Shown here piece after piece: positions 6,625 to 15,985 of a stretch of DNA of 64,000 nucleotides. Origin of the DNA: Thiodiazotropha sp050305635 (GTDB lineage: Bacteria > Pseudomonadota > Gammaproteobacteria > Chromatiales > Chromatiaceae); NCBI GenBank assembly GCA_050305635.1, contig JBNLFS010000148.1, positions 1-64,000 on the forward strand, written 5' to 3'. The notes under the pieces were generated by a model that was not told where the DNA came from, searched no databases, and saw only the letters and a program-made list of their open reading frames with translations. A program made the translations under genes and the position numbers. How positions within the stretch are numbered: position 1 is the first letter of the stretch; each line of letters starts with the position of its first letter.

Positions 6625-9222
6625 ATGAACCAGGAGCGCATTCTATCCATCCTGTATGACATCTCGCTGGTCATCGGCGCCGCGGAGCAGGTCAATTCCC
6701 TGCTCCTGAAGGTGCTGCAGCGACTGATATTTCATACCGGATACCCCTGCGGCCTGGTGTTGCAGCAGAAGCACCTGAGCGATCTTTCCGAAGCAGATCG
6801 CTCATTTCGCTTACGCACCAGCGTCGGCGATCACCGCCTGACACCCTGGATCAACCAGTCTCTACAGATCCCTAAGCCGCTGACCGAGGCCGGTTGCCAT
6901 CGGGATATTCAGCAACACCTGGAAGGACTGCCTTTCAAACCGGGCTACTACCGCAATCTGATCAGCCTGAAGATCCCCGGATATGGCCTGGTGCTGCTGC
7001 TGACACCGGTGGGGGCACCCCCATCGGTACCCTTCCACGAGGTCTTCAAACCGGTGATGGCCAACTTCGCCAAGGCCATCCAGCTGTGTCAACGCAATGA
7101 GGATTTCACCGCGCACCTGATCGCCGACCGGGACAAGGCGCGGGAGGCCAACACCCGCTTCCGCCATGCCATGGACAACACCCAGGATGCGATCTACCTG
7201 ATCGACCCGGTCGAGATGCGCTTCGTGGATTTTAATCGCCAGGGGTATGAGTCCCTGGGCTACACCCCGGATGAACTGCTCAACAGAGGCCCCTCGGATA
7301 TTAAACCCGAGGTCACCGAGGAGCAGCTGAGAAGCCTGTTCGACGAGGTCATCGAGACCGGTATCGATTTCAGCCTTAAGACCAGCCACCAACGCAAGGA
7401 TGGCTCGGTCTTCCCCGTGGAGGTCCACCTCAACGCCCTCAAGCAGGAGGGCAACCCGGCGATCCTGATCGCCGTGGTCCGCGATGTCACGGAACGTAAA
7501 AAATACGAAGACGCCTTGTTCAACGAGAAAGAGCGCGCCCTGGTGACCCTGCAATCGATCGGTGACGCGGTGATCACCACCGACCGAGAGGGTCGTATCG
7601 AGTATATGAATCCGGTGGCGGAAACCCTCACTGGCTATCAGCTCCAGGAGGTGGCCGGACGGACCCTGGATCGCGCCTTCAAGATCATCGACGAGACCAC
7701 CCGGGAACCGGCCGTCAATCCCATCGATGCCTGCCTGGCCAGTGGTGAGGTGATCAGCCTGGGCAGTCACAGCCTGATCATCGCCCGGGACGGTCGCGAG
7801 ATCGCCATTGAGGATTCCGCGGCACCGATCCGCAAGCGCAATGGCCAGGTAATCGGTGTGGTGATGGTCTTCCATGACGTCTCCCGGGCCCGGGAAATGG
7901 CCCAGAAACTCTCCTGGCAGGCCAGTCACGACAGCATGACCGGCTTGGTCAACCGGGCGGAGTTCGAGTATCGCCTGAGCCATCTTCTGGACCAGGCCCG
8001 GGAAGAAGGCGGCCGCCACGCCATGCTCTATCTCGACCTGGATCAGTTCAAGGTGGTCAACGACACCTCGGGCCATGTAGCGGGTGACGAACTGCTCAAA
8101 CAGTTGGCGGTCATGATGAATGAACTGGTGCGCGACAGCGATACCCTGGCCCGACTGGGTGGCGACGAGTTTGGGGTGCTGCTTACCCACTGTGACCTGA
8201 GCCACGCCCATCGGCTCGCCAACCTGCTGCGGGAAAAGATTCGCGAGTACCGCTTCATCTGGCAGGACAAGCTGTTCGAGGTCGGCGTCAGCGTGGGCAT
8301 CGTGGAGATCACCGAAGAACCGGGCGACATTACGTTGATCCTCAGCCATGCGGACATCGCCTGTTACGCGGCCAAGGACGCGGGACGTAACCGGGTGCAT
8401 GTGTTCAAGCCCGATGACGACGAACTGATGCAGCGGCACAGCGAAATGCTCTGGGTGTCGAAGCTCACCCAGGCCATGGAGCAGGATCGGTTGGAACTCT
8501 ACTGTCAGGCCATCGTCCCCACCACGCCCGGGAAGGCGGAGCCGATCGAATGGTACGAGATTCTGCTGCGCCTGAGGGACGCACAGGGGCACCTGGTGCC
8601 CCCGGGCGCTTTCATCCCCGCTGCGGAACGCTACAATCTGATGCCTGCGGTGGATCATTGGGTGATCGCCCATGCCTTCGAGAATCTGCAGCGTATGGGG
8701 GCTCGCGAGGAGACACGCCGCTTCCACATCTCCATCAACCTGTCCGGCGCCTCACTCAACCAGGAGGACACCGTGCCCTTCATCCTCAATCAGGCGGAGG
8801 CCTTTCAGATCGACCCGGACCAGGTCTGCTTCGAGATCACGGAAACCGCGGCCATCTCCAATCTGATCAAGGCCTATCGCCTGATGCACGACCTCAAGGA
8901 ACAGGGCTTCCGTTTCGCCCTGGACGATTTCGGCACCGGGGTGAGTTCATTCAACTATCTGAAAAACCTGCCGGTGGACTATCTCAAGATCGACGGCAGT
9001 TTCGTGCGCGACATGCTGAACGATTCGGTGGACGAGGCGATGGTGGAGATGATCAACCAGATCGGACACGTGATGGGCATCCGCACCATCGCGGAGTATG
9101 TGGAGAGCGGGGAGATCCTGACGGCCCTGATTCACAAGGGCATCGATTTCGCTCAGGGCTTCCACCTCCATCATCCGGTGGCGATGGATTCGATCTGTCG
9201 TCATGTGACTATGGGGGACTAG
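6625..9222 (+). CDS. PAS-PAS-GGDEF-EAL c-di-GMP protein
   Basis: 865 residues, soluble. An N-terminal GAF-like region (1-160) is followed by PAS (about 170-290) and PAS (300-425) domains, GGDEF (430-590) and EAL (600-860). The cyclase motif RLGGDEFGVLL is intact near residue 512. In the phosphodiesterase domain the signature reads YEILLRL, so EAL is EIL. The other residues (INLSGASL, ETAAIS, DDFGTG, LKIDGSF) are kept, so hydrolysis remains possible. It may make c-di-GMP, degrade it, or switch between the two. It directly follows the FIST sensor gene, its likely input. Confidence 0.9.
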   Translation: MNQERILSILYDISLVIGAAEQVNSLLLKVLQRLIFHTGYPCGLVLQQKHLSDLSEADRSFRLRTSVGDHRLTPWINQSLQIPKPLTEAGCHRDIQQHLEGLPFKPGYYRNLISLKIPGYGLVLLLTPVGAPPSVPFHEVFKPVMANFAKAIQLCQRNEDFTAHLIADRDKAREANTRFRHAMDNTQDAIYLIDPVEMRFVDFNRQGYESLGYTPDELLNRGPSDIKPEVTEEQLRSLFDEVIETGIDFSLKTSHQRKDGSVFPVEVHLNALKQEGNPAILIAVVRDVTERKKYEDALFNEKERALVTLQSIGDAVITTDREGRIEYMNPVAETLTGYQLQEVAGRTLDRAFKIIDETTREPAVNPIDACLASGEVISLGSHSLIIARDGREIAIEDSAAPIRKRNGQVIGVVMVFHDVSRAREMAQKLSWQASHDSMTGLVNRAEFEYRLSHLLDQAREEGGRHAMLYLDLDQFKVVNDTSGHVAGDELLKQLAVMMNELVRDSDTLARLGGDEFGVLLTHCDLSHAHRLANLLREKIREYRFIWQDKLFEVGVSVGIVEITEEPGDITLILSHADIACYAAKDAGRNRVHVFKPDDDELMQRHSEMLWVSKLTQAMEQDRLELYCQAIVPTTPGKAEPIEWYEILLRLRDAQGHLVPPGAFIPAAERYNLMPAVDHWVIAHAFENLQRMGAREETRRFHISINLSGASLNQEDTVPFILNQAEAFQIDPDQVCFEITETAAISNLIKAYRLMHDLKEQGFRFALDDFGTGVSSFNYLKNLPVDYLKIDGSFVRDMLNDSVDEAMVEMINQIGHVMGIRTIAEYVESGEILTALIHKGIDFAQGFHLHHPVAMDSICRHVTMGD

Positions 9223-9232
9223 CAGGCTGTTT

Positions 9233-12200
9233 TTATGACGACAGCACCAGTGCTTCGAATTCCTTGATCTCCATCGGCCTGCTGAACAGATAGCCTTGGA
9301 ACACAGGACAGCCATGCTCCTGCAGGAATGATTTCTGCGCTTGGTTCTCCACCCCCTCAGCGATGATCTTCAGATTCAGACTGGAAGATAGATTAATGAT
9401 GGTCTCAACCACAACGGCATCGTTCGGATTGTCGGGTAGATTGCGTATAAAGGAGCGGTCGATCTTGATCTCATCGAGGGGCAAGCGGGTCAGGTAAGAG
9501 AGCGAGGAGTAGCCGGTACCGAAGTCATCCATCGCGATCCCCACTCCCAGGGCCTTGAGCGCCAGCATCTTTTCGATGGCGTATTGTACATCATCGATAA
9601 CCAGACTCTCGGTCAGCTCGAGCTTGAGCCGATCGGGTGGCGCGCCACTCTGAGTCAGCGCCCGCTCGACCTGGAGGACAAAGTCCCGCTGACGGAACTG
9701 CAGTTCACTGACATTGACCGCCAGCTCCAGCCCCCTCAGACGGGGATTCTCCGCCCATTGCGCCAGTTGCCAACAGGCGTGCTCCAGCACCCATTGGCCG
9801 ATGGGCAGAATCAAACCGGTCTCCTCGGCCAGGGGTATAAATTCATCGGGCGGCACCAGTCCGCGATCCGGATTGCGCCAGCGTAGCAGGGCTTCAGCGG
9901 AGACTATACCCTGTTGGGTGTGGTACTGGGCCTGGTAATAGAGGGCAAACTCTTCCCGCTGGATCCCGCCATGCAACGAAGATTCAATACTCGCGCGGGC
10001 GGCCAGACTTGCCTGCATCTCGGGATCAAAAAAACGCAGGGTGTTACGGCCCGCCGTCTTTGCCTGGTACATGGCGATATCGGCATGCTTGAGCAGGTCA
10101 TCCACACCGGCCTCTTGTCCGGAGAAAAGCGCAATCCCGATACTGGAGGTACTGTGGTGCACATGATCGGCCAGGAGATAGGGTTCGCTCAGATGCACCA
10201 GCACCTTTTCGCCGATCAGTTTAGCCTGGGCCGCCGCCTCCCCGGGAAGCTCATGCAGATCCTCCAGCATAATCACGAATTCATCGCCGCCGAGACGTGA
10301 AATGGTATCCCCTTCACGCACGCATCGGATGAGGCGTTTGGCCACCTCGACCAGCAGCAGATCGCCGACATCATGGCCACTGGTGTCGTTGAGAATCTTG
10401 AAATTGTCCAGATCGATGAACAGCAGTGCACCCAGGCGGTGGCTGCGCGTGCTGCCGATCATGGCCTGATGCAGCCGGTCCATCAGCAACCTGCGATTCG
10501 GGAGTTCTGTCAGCAGGTCATAGAATGCCAGGTGCTCGATCTGTCGCTGCGCCTCCCTGCGTTCGGTGATATCGGTCATGGTGCCGACATAGTGAGTCAC
10601 CTCACTCTGATTGTTCGTTACCGCGGTAATGTTCAACCAGACCAGAAACTCCTCGCCGTTTTTGCGCCGGTTCCAGATCTCGCCCTGCCAAACCCCTTCC
10701 TGGTCAATCGACCGCCACATGTCAACGAAGAAGCGCCGGTCATGACGAAAGGATTTGAGCAGCCGGGGTGTGTCACCAATCACCTCTTGCGCTGAATAGC
10801 CCGTCATGTCACTGAAGGCCCCATTGACGCGCAGAATCCTCTGCTCCACGTCGGTGATGAGGATACCCTCCTGCGCCTCGAATGCGGTCGCGGCGATGCG
10901 GATCTGCTCCTCGGCCTGATGGTGCTGCTGCCGCCCACGCAGGATCGTGATACCGAAAGCCAGATCCTCGCTCAACTCCGCAAGCAGGCGTCGATCCTCC
11001 TCCGCAAAAGCAGACGACGTCCCTGAATAGATACACAGCACGCCGAAGACAAACTCTGTCTCGCTCTTCAACGGCAGAACAAGACAGGCGCGAAAACCGC
11101 GTTCGAGCGCCGCTCCCCGCCACGCCTCGGCCCTGGGGTCCGTCATGAAATCATCGATCCCATCGATAATCCCAAGCTTAAGCGCGGTATCGACCGGACC
11201 TCCCCCCCGGCGTGTGTCCAAGGCGCGACAAACGGGCAGCTGATCAAGATAGCGAGACTCGTGGCCTGCCCAGGCAAAGGGATCCACTCTCCCCTCCTCG
11301 CCCGTCACGGCATATCCGACCCAGGCCATGAGATAGCCCGCCTCGATACAGATGGTCCGGCAGATCGACTCGACCAGTGAGTGCTCATCCTCAGCACGCA
11401 CCAGAATCTGGTTGCACTCGCTGAGAGCCCGCAGTTCCCGATTCAGTCGATGCAGTTTTTCCTCGGCGAGTTTTCGCCCTGTGATGTCCTGGTAAGTGCC
11501 AATCCGTGCGATTTCACGGCCCTGGTCATCGAACACTTTTTCCCACCGAAGGTTCACCCAACGGAGGCTTCCGTCGGTTCGCAGAATGCGGAACTCCAGA
11601 CTGGACTCACCCGGTTCAGCCGTCGGCGCTTCGAGGGCGTCGCGCAGCAGTGAGCGATCATCGGGGTGTACCCAGGACAGGCCCACTTCGTCCACCGGCG
11701 GATGAGGTTCGCAACCCAGGATATTGAACATTTCATCCGACCAGAAGATCTCACCGCTTAGCAAGTCGTGGCGCCAATTGCCCAGATGGGCGATACCCTG
11801 GGCCTTGAGCAGAAGATCCTGGCTCTCCTGTACCGTCTCCAGCATGGCATTGAAACTGTTGCCGAGACGCGCCACCTCATCATTGCCGACCGTGGCGACC
11901 CGAAAGGAGTAATCAGCTTGGGTTCGCACATGCTCGGCAGCCTGGCTCAGGGTCTCGATGGGCCGGACGATCATGCGTCTGAGGATCGCCAATTGCCCCA
12001 AGGTGGCGCCCAACAGGATCAGCACCCCTGCGCTGAACACTGTGAGCAGTTGCTGCGTCTGCTCGTTCAGCTGGGTCAGCCCCATGACGATACGCAGATA
12101 CGCTTCGTTCGGCAGGATCTGAAACAGTTCCACTCGGTCCGCCTCGAGGTAGACCCCCTGGGGTTTATCCGGCAGGGGCGCCAGCGCCTCCCTCGCTTCG

Positions 12201-12499
12201 CGGTTGTAGCCGGCGAGAATCCGCCCGTTGTTCAGGTAGAGCACCACTTCCATGATCTCGGGGTTGGAACCCAGGGTATTCAAAATCTCCTGAGCCCGAT
12301 GGGGATCTTCGAAGGCAACCGCGGCATCCGTCCCCACCGAGACCAGTTCGGCATAGGGCTCCATGATCCGTAAGGCCCGCTCTTCCTGGGTCAGCGACTG
12401 ATAGATCGCCAATCCGCCCGCCGCTATGACAAATGCGAACAGAACCGAACCCCAGAGCACCAGGGCCAGCCTTTTCTGTATGTCGAGTCGACGGTACAT
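9233..12499 (-). CDS. CHASE8-HAMP-PAS-GAF-PAS-GGDEF-EAL protein
   Basis: 1088 residues. TM1 lies at about 10-32, a periplasmic CHASE8-type segment at 33-150 (LVSVGTDAAVAFEDP is typical) and TM2 at 152-172. HAMP follows, then PAS (235-345), GAF (370-500), PAS (520-640), GGDEF (650-815, SRLGGDEFVIML intact) and EAL (830-1080, SAEALLRW and DDFGTGYSS intact). Both catalytic domains look functional. It lies 2 bases after yfiR in an operon. In Pseudomonas, periplasmic YfiR binds the CHASE8 domain of the cyclase YfiN, so the same pairing is inferred here. It converges on the FIST-linked GGDEF-EAL gene. Confidence 0.9.
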   Translation of the reverse strand: MYRRLDIQKRLALVLWGSVLFAFVIAAGGLAIYQSLTQEERALRIMEPYAELVSVGTDAAVAFEDPHRAQEILNTLGSNPEIMEVVLYLNNGRILAGYNREAREALAPLPDKPQGVYLEADRVELFQILPNEAYLRIVMGLTQLNEQTQQLLTVFSAGVLILLGATLGQLAILRRMIVRPIETLSQAAEHVRTQADYSFRVATVGNDEVARLGNSFNAMLETVQESQDLLLKAQGIAHLGNWRHDLLSGEIFWSDEMFNILGCEPHPPVDEVGLSWVHPDDRSLLRDALEAPTAEPGESSLEFRILRTDGSLRWVNLRWEKVFDDQGREIARIGTYQDITGRKLAEEKLHRLNRELRALSECNQILVRAEDEHSLVESICRTICIEAGYLMAWVGYAVTGEEGRVDPFAWAGHESRYLDQLPVCRALDTRRGGGPVDTALKLGIIDGIDDFMTDPRAEAWRGAALERGFRACLVLPLKSETEFVFGVLCIYSGTSSAFAEEDRRLLAELSEDLAFGITILRGRQQHHQAEEQIRIAATAFEAQEGILITDVEQRILRVNGAFSDMTGYSAQEVIGDTPRLLKSFRHDRRFFVDMWRSIDQEGVWQGEIWNRRKNGEEFLVWLNITAVTNNQSEVTHYVGTMTDITERREAQRQIEHLAFYDLLTELPNRRLLMDRLHQAMIGSTRSHRLGALLFIDLDNFKILNDTSGHDVGDLLLVEVAKRLIRCVREGDTISRLGGDEFVIMLEDLHELPGEAAAQAKLIGEKVLVHLSEPYLLADHVHHSTSSIGIALFSGQEAGVDDLLKHADIAMYQAKTAGRNTLRFFDPEMQASLAARASIESSLHGGIQREEFALYYQAQYHTQQGIVSAEALLRWRNPDRGLVPPDEFIPLAEETGLILPIGQWVLEHACWQLAQWAENPRLRGLELAVNVSELQFRQRDFVLQVERALTQSGAPPDRLKLELTESLVIDDVQYAIEKMLALKALGVGIAMDDFGTGYSSLSYLTRLPLDEIKIDRSFIRNLPDNPNDAVVVETIINLSSSLNLKIIAEGVENQAQKSFLQEHGCPVFQGYLFSRPMEIKEFEALVLSS

Positions 12500-12501
12500 G
12501 G

Positions 12502-13062
12502 CTACCGCAACCGCCTGAGTTTACCGTTGTCGATAACGGAGTCGCTGACCTCCAGCACCTTGGTCTGGATCGACAGGGAAGCCGCTTTCGCCTGGTCAAG
12601 ATTCACATGCAAGCCCACCGTACCGACCACTTCGAAACGGATCATCCCACCTTCCTGCAGAAATCCCGGGGCATTGCTCACGGTCAGCACCGGCCAATGA
12701 CCGAGGCCGGTCAGCGCGGCACGGCGTGAGGCACTGACTTGATAGGCCACATAGACGATGTGGCAAAGGCGCAAATCCTCCGAATCCTTGGTACGTAGTA
12801 AGGCAAACGAGCGCCCCTGCTCGGTTCGCCCGGCAAACGTGCGTTCAAGCAGGTTACCGAATGGATCCTTACCCAGGACACAGATTGTCCAGGGACTTTC
12901 AGGGGTGGCAAAACTCGTCTCAGGCCAGTTCACATAACGGGTAAAATTGCGCAGAAAGGCCGCCTCGATCGCCCAGGGGTCGGATTGCCGGCTCTCCTGA
13001 GAGAGCCCGCAGGGCGAAGCACAAAGCATCAGGATCAACAAAATAATCGGCTGGCAGCGCAT
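12502..13062 (-). CDS. yfiR: YfiR-family periplasmic regulator
   Basis: 186 residues with a Sec signal peptide (LILMLCASPCGLSQE). The body matches the YfiR/DUF4154 family: AAFLRNFTRYVNWPE, ICVLGKDPFG, CHIVYVA and the closing GMIRFEVVGTVGLHVNL. YfiR binds the periplasmic sensor of a partner diguanylate cyclase and holds it inactive until redox or envelope stress. The partner is the CHASE8 GGDEF-EAL gene that starts 2 bases downstream. The gene upstream is a TonB receptor, which may couple outer-membrane substrate status to the switch. Confidence 0.85.
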   Translation of the reverse strand: MRCQPIILLILMLCASPCGLSQESRQSDPWAIEAAFLRNFTRYVNWPETSFATPESPWTICVLGKDPFGNLLERTFAGRTEQGRSFALLRTKDSEDLRLCHIVYVAYQVSASRRAALTGLGHWPVLTVSNAPGFLQEGGMIRFEVVGTVGLHVNLDQAKAASLSIQTKVLEVSDSVIDNGKLRRLR

Positions 13063-13217
13063 TAGAAATCATCCACCCATGCCAAGGCATCCCGACACGC
13101 CTCGTTGAGTCTGAGCACGATGACCCTCCATCGCACAGGCGATACTCCTATGGCAATGTCGGCTTGATGTTGTCAACGACCTGGCCATCCTCTGAACATC
13201 TGGTGAAAAAATCGGGC

Positions 13218-15692
13218 TCAAAACCTGGCTGTCAAAGACAGGATGTACTCTCTGGGGCGGCCGCGGGTGCTTTGCGAAGGTTTGTAGTGTTCATCGCCCA
13301 GGTTCTTACCCATCAGATCCAGCTGCATGTGACGATCCTCCCACTGCCACTGATACCCCGCCTTTAAATTGTACAAGGTATAGGTTTGCTGGCTGGATTC
13401 CGGCCCGTCAGGAAGAATCGTCTGATCCTTCACATAGTTGAAACCTCCCGCCAGATATACCCCCCGCAGAGAATTCCCGGTGAAATCGTAGCGGGTCCAG
13501 AGATTCGCCAGGTGGGGGGCGCTCATCTGCAGCGGTGCATCGTGCAGCCTGGCCACATTGCGATAATTGGCTTGCCCGGCTGCGTCGAGACTGGCCGGGT
13601 CCTGGGCCAGGATGGCATCGTCGTCACCGCTGAACTCGGTGATGCGCGCATCCATATAACTGTAAGAGAAGTAGATCTGCCAGTTATCGGAGGGCGTTGC
13701 GGTGAGACTCAGTTCAACGCCCTGGGACTGTTGCTCGCCGCTCTGCACATTGTAGATGGTGACCGAGCCGGAGGAATCCGTGTTCGCCAGATCGTTGACG
13801 ATATTGCGATTGCGAATATCGAAATAGGTCAGAGTGCCCGAGAGCAGACCGCCGTACAGATCCGCCTTGACGCCGATATCGTACCCCTCGCCCTGGGTCG
13901 GTTTCGCCGCCTGAGTCGTTCCATCCGGATTGCGAATAACCTGCGAGGGAGGCACGAACGACTCGGCGTAGGAGGCGTACAGGGAGATATCTGAATTCAG
14001 CTTGTAAAGCGCACCGTACTGAGGCGTCACCTCGCGTTCCCGATAGGTGGTGTCGGTCTGATCGCTCAGACGATTGGTAAAACGGTTCTCCGTCGAAGTC
14101 AGACGCCAGCCCGCCAGCAATAGCAGCCGGTCTTCGAGAAACCCGAAGGTGCTGCCGGCATACACCGACTTATCCCGGTAGTCGGTTCGGGTGTCGGTTG
14201 GATTTTCAGTGAACAGGGAACGGGGCAGGCTCGCGTCATAATCCCAGGTTGTGGGATCGCTCAGGTCCCACAGGGGCAGGGGTGATGCGGTGGGATCGTC
14301 ACCCAGGGCCGGATCGTTGGGCGCCTGAGCGGCCCAGTCATCAAATCGGCGTTCGTCATATTGGGCGCCCAGAAGCAGGCGCAGACTCGTGGCGCCGAGA
14401 TTGTAGCGGCCCACGGCATGGGACTCGTAGGTGTTCCCCCAGTTGGTATAGGTCTGACCTCTCACCCGCCGGCCCTGAAGCAGTGTCGCGTTGTTCGCCA
14501 TGCCGAGATTACCGGTAACCACCGCATCGATGTCATAGTATTGATGGGCATAACCAAGACGCACATCCCAGTGATCATCCAGGGAATAGTCAAACCAGGC
14601 GCTCAGCATCTCCGAGTCACTGTTCCGATAGTCGCTGTAGGCGAGGCCGTTCCAGTTATCCGCCAGCCCGGGCACATCGACCCCGGCGCGATTCGGATCG
14701 GTTGCGCTTTCCACCCACCCGACCTGCGCCCCATACCCCGGCTTCTGCATCAATTGGGGCTCTTCGACCTTGTGAAAACGCTCATAGTTGAGCGAAACAC
14801 TGGCCCGTTCATTGATGTGCCAGAGCAGGGACGGGGCAAAATCCCAGGAGTGGGCGTCATAGGGCTCCCAGTAGTGCATATCCTGGTCATAGGAGCTGGC
14901 CAGGCGAAAAAAAACCCCGTCGGAAACCGGACCGGTGATATCGGCATCCAGACGGTATTCGCCGTAGGAGCCGTAACTGAGGCCGACCTCGGTCGCGGGA
15001 CGCGTCAGCGGCCGCTTGGTGATGATATTGACGATGCCTCCGGGTGCGACCTGCCCATAGAGGAACGACGACGGCCCCTTGACCACCTCCAATCGGGAAA
15101 CGTTGGTGAAGTCGAATATGGAGGGACCGTTGAATCCGTCCCGCAGCACCTGAACACTGCCCTTGTTGGTGCCCACCGCAAACCCACGGATCGCCAGATT
15201 GGCATTGCCTTCGTTGAAATCGTTGCTGCGGTAGGTGACCCCCGGCGAATAGCGGGCGATATCGAAGATATTGTCCGGCCGCATGTCCTCGATGAAGGGC
15301 CGGGTAAAGGCTTGGATCGCCACAGGCAGATCCCGCATCGGCACATTGAAACGTGAGCCGGTCACCGAGTTGGAAGCCTGGTAGCCTCGATCCATATGGC
15401 TGTCGACATCGAAGGGTGAAACCCTCACATGCGTCAGCGCCTCGATATCCATATCCGCAAAAGAGTACGTCTCGCGCGCATCCGGCTCCGCGGCAGCTTG
15501 CCAAGGACTCAGTGTATCCGAGAACACCTCATGCTGAGGAAACCAGCCCATGAAAACCAGCAGTCCACCGTGCAGAAAACTTAAATCAAACACAGCCCAA
15601 TTCTTGAGAGCGCGATGTGTTGTTTTCCCCAACGGGTGCATGGGGGACCGCGCTGGTGATTTGAGTTCCACCGCTTGATGAAATTGCCACAT
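13218..15692 (-). CDS. TonB-dependent outer-membrane receptor
   Basis: 824 residues. The plug domain (about 80-260) contains RYSPGVTYRSNDFNEGNAN, GFNGPSIFDFTNVSRLEVVKG and GGIVNIITKRPL. The beta-barrel ends LSLTARF with a terminal Phe, as outer-membrane barrels do. The closest style is the siderophore-receptor group (FhuA/FpvA-like), so a ferric siderophore is a likely but unproven substrate. The N-terminus is longer than usual before the TonB-box region, and the true start could be the ATG at 15638. It is the first gene of an operon with yfiR and a CHASE8 GGDEF-EAL gene. Confidence 0.88.
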   Translation of the reverse strand: MWQFHQAVELKSPARSPMHPLGKTTHRALKNWAVFDLSFLHGGLLVFMGWFPQHEVFSDTLSPWQAAAEPDARETYSFADMDIEALTHVRVSPFDVDSHMDRGYQASNSVTGSRFNVPMRDLPVAIQAFTRPFIEDMRPDNIFDIARYSPGVTYRSNDFNEGNANLAIRGFAVGTNKGSVQVLRDGFNGPSIFDFTNVSRLEVVKGPSSFLYGQVAPGGIVNIITKRPLTRPATEVGLSYGSYGEYRLDADITGPVSDGVFFRLASSYDQDMHYWEPYDAHSWDFAPSLLWHINERASVSLNYERFHKVEEPQLMQKPGYGAQVGWVESATDPNRAGVDVPGLADNWNGLAYSDYRNSDSEMLSAWFDYSLDDHWDVRLGYAHQYYDIDAVVTGNLGMANNATLLQGRRVRGQTYTNWGNTYESHAVGRYNLGATSLRLLLGAQYDERRFDDWAAQAPNDPALGDDPTASPLPLWDLSDPTTWDYDASLPRSLFTENPTDTRTDYRDKSVYAGSTFGFLEDRLLLLAGWRLTSTENRFTNRLSDQTDTTYREREVTPQYGALYKLNSDISLYASYAESFVPPSQVIRNPDGTTQAAKPTQGEGYDIGVKADLYGGLLSGTLTYFDIRNRNIVNDLANTDSSGSVTIYNVQSGEQQSQGVELSLTATPSDNWQIYFSYSYMDARITEFSGDDDAILAQDPASLDAAGQANYRNVARLHDAPLQMSAPHLANLWTRYDFTGNSLRGVYLAGGFNYVKDQTILPDGPESSQQTYTLYNLKAGYQWQWEDRHMQLDLMGKNLGDEHYKPSQSTRGRPREYILSLTARF

Positions 15693-15732
15693 AGATCACT
15701 CACAGGAGTAGGGATGGTGCGCAAATATCGTC

Positions 15733-15775
15733 GCGAGACAGTGATTAATGTCACTTAACAAGATAGTTGTCTCGC
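15733..15775. promoter_or_regulatory. Nested palindromes, candidate operator
   Basis: AGTGATTAATGTCACT (15740-15755) is an almost perfect palindrome with the TGA-N6-TCA core of CRP/FNR-type sites. It sits inside a wider inverted pair, GCGAGACA (15733-15740) and TGTCTCGC (15768-15775). The site is about 40-80 bases upstream of the TonB-receptor start, where it would overlap or flank that promoter. The chromate transporter diverges 210 bases away. Which regulator binds cannot be told. Confidence 0.4.
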
Positions 15776-15985
15776 ATCGATCCGTAGCATCGGCTACCAT
15801 CGTTTCAGTATAGGTCAGCCAAGCACAGCGAACACATCTCTCATGGGATGGCAACGCATTCGATGCGCGGAGAATTAAAATCTCCAGCTCTTACCTGAGC
15901 CGTTGCAACCCATCGGATTTGACGCTTAAATCAGACAATAGAAAATCTCACCCTCGAGTGCGTCAAGCCCCCGAATACGGATATC

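Noticed and set aside
6862..8727. 621-codon frame on the minus strand
   Set aside because: Antisense shadow of the PAS-PAS-GGDEF-EAL gene. Its composition (His, Gln and Gly rich) is that of a complement frame in GC-rich DNA.
14361..15356. 331-codon frame on the plus strand
   Set aside because: Antisense shadow of the TonB-receptor gene.
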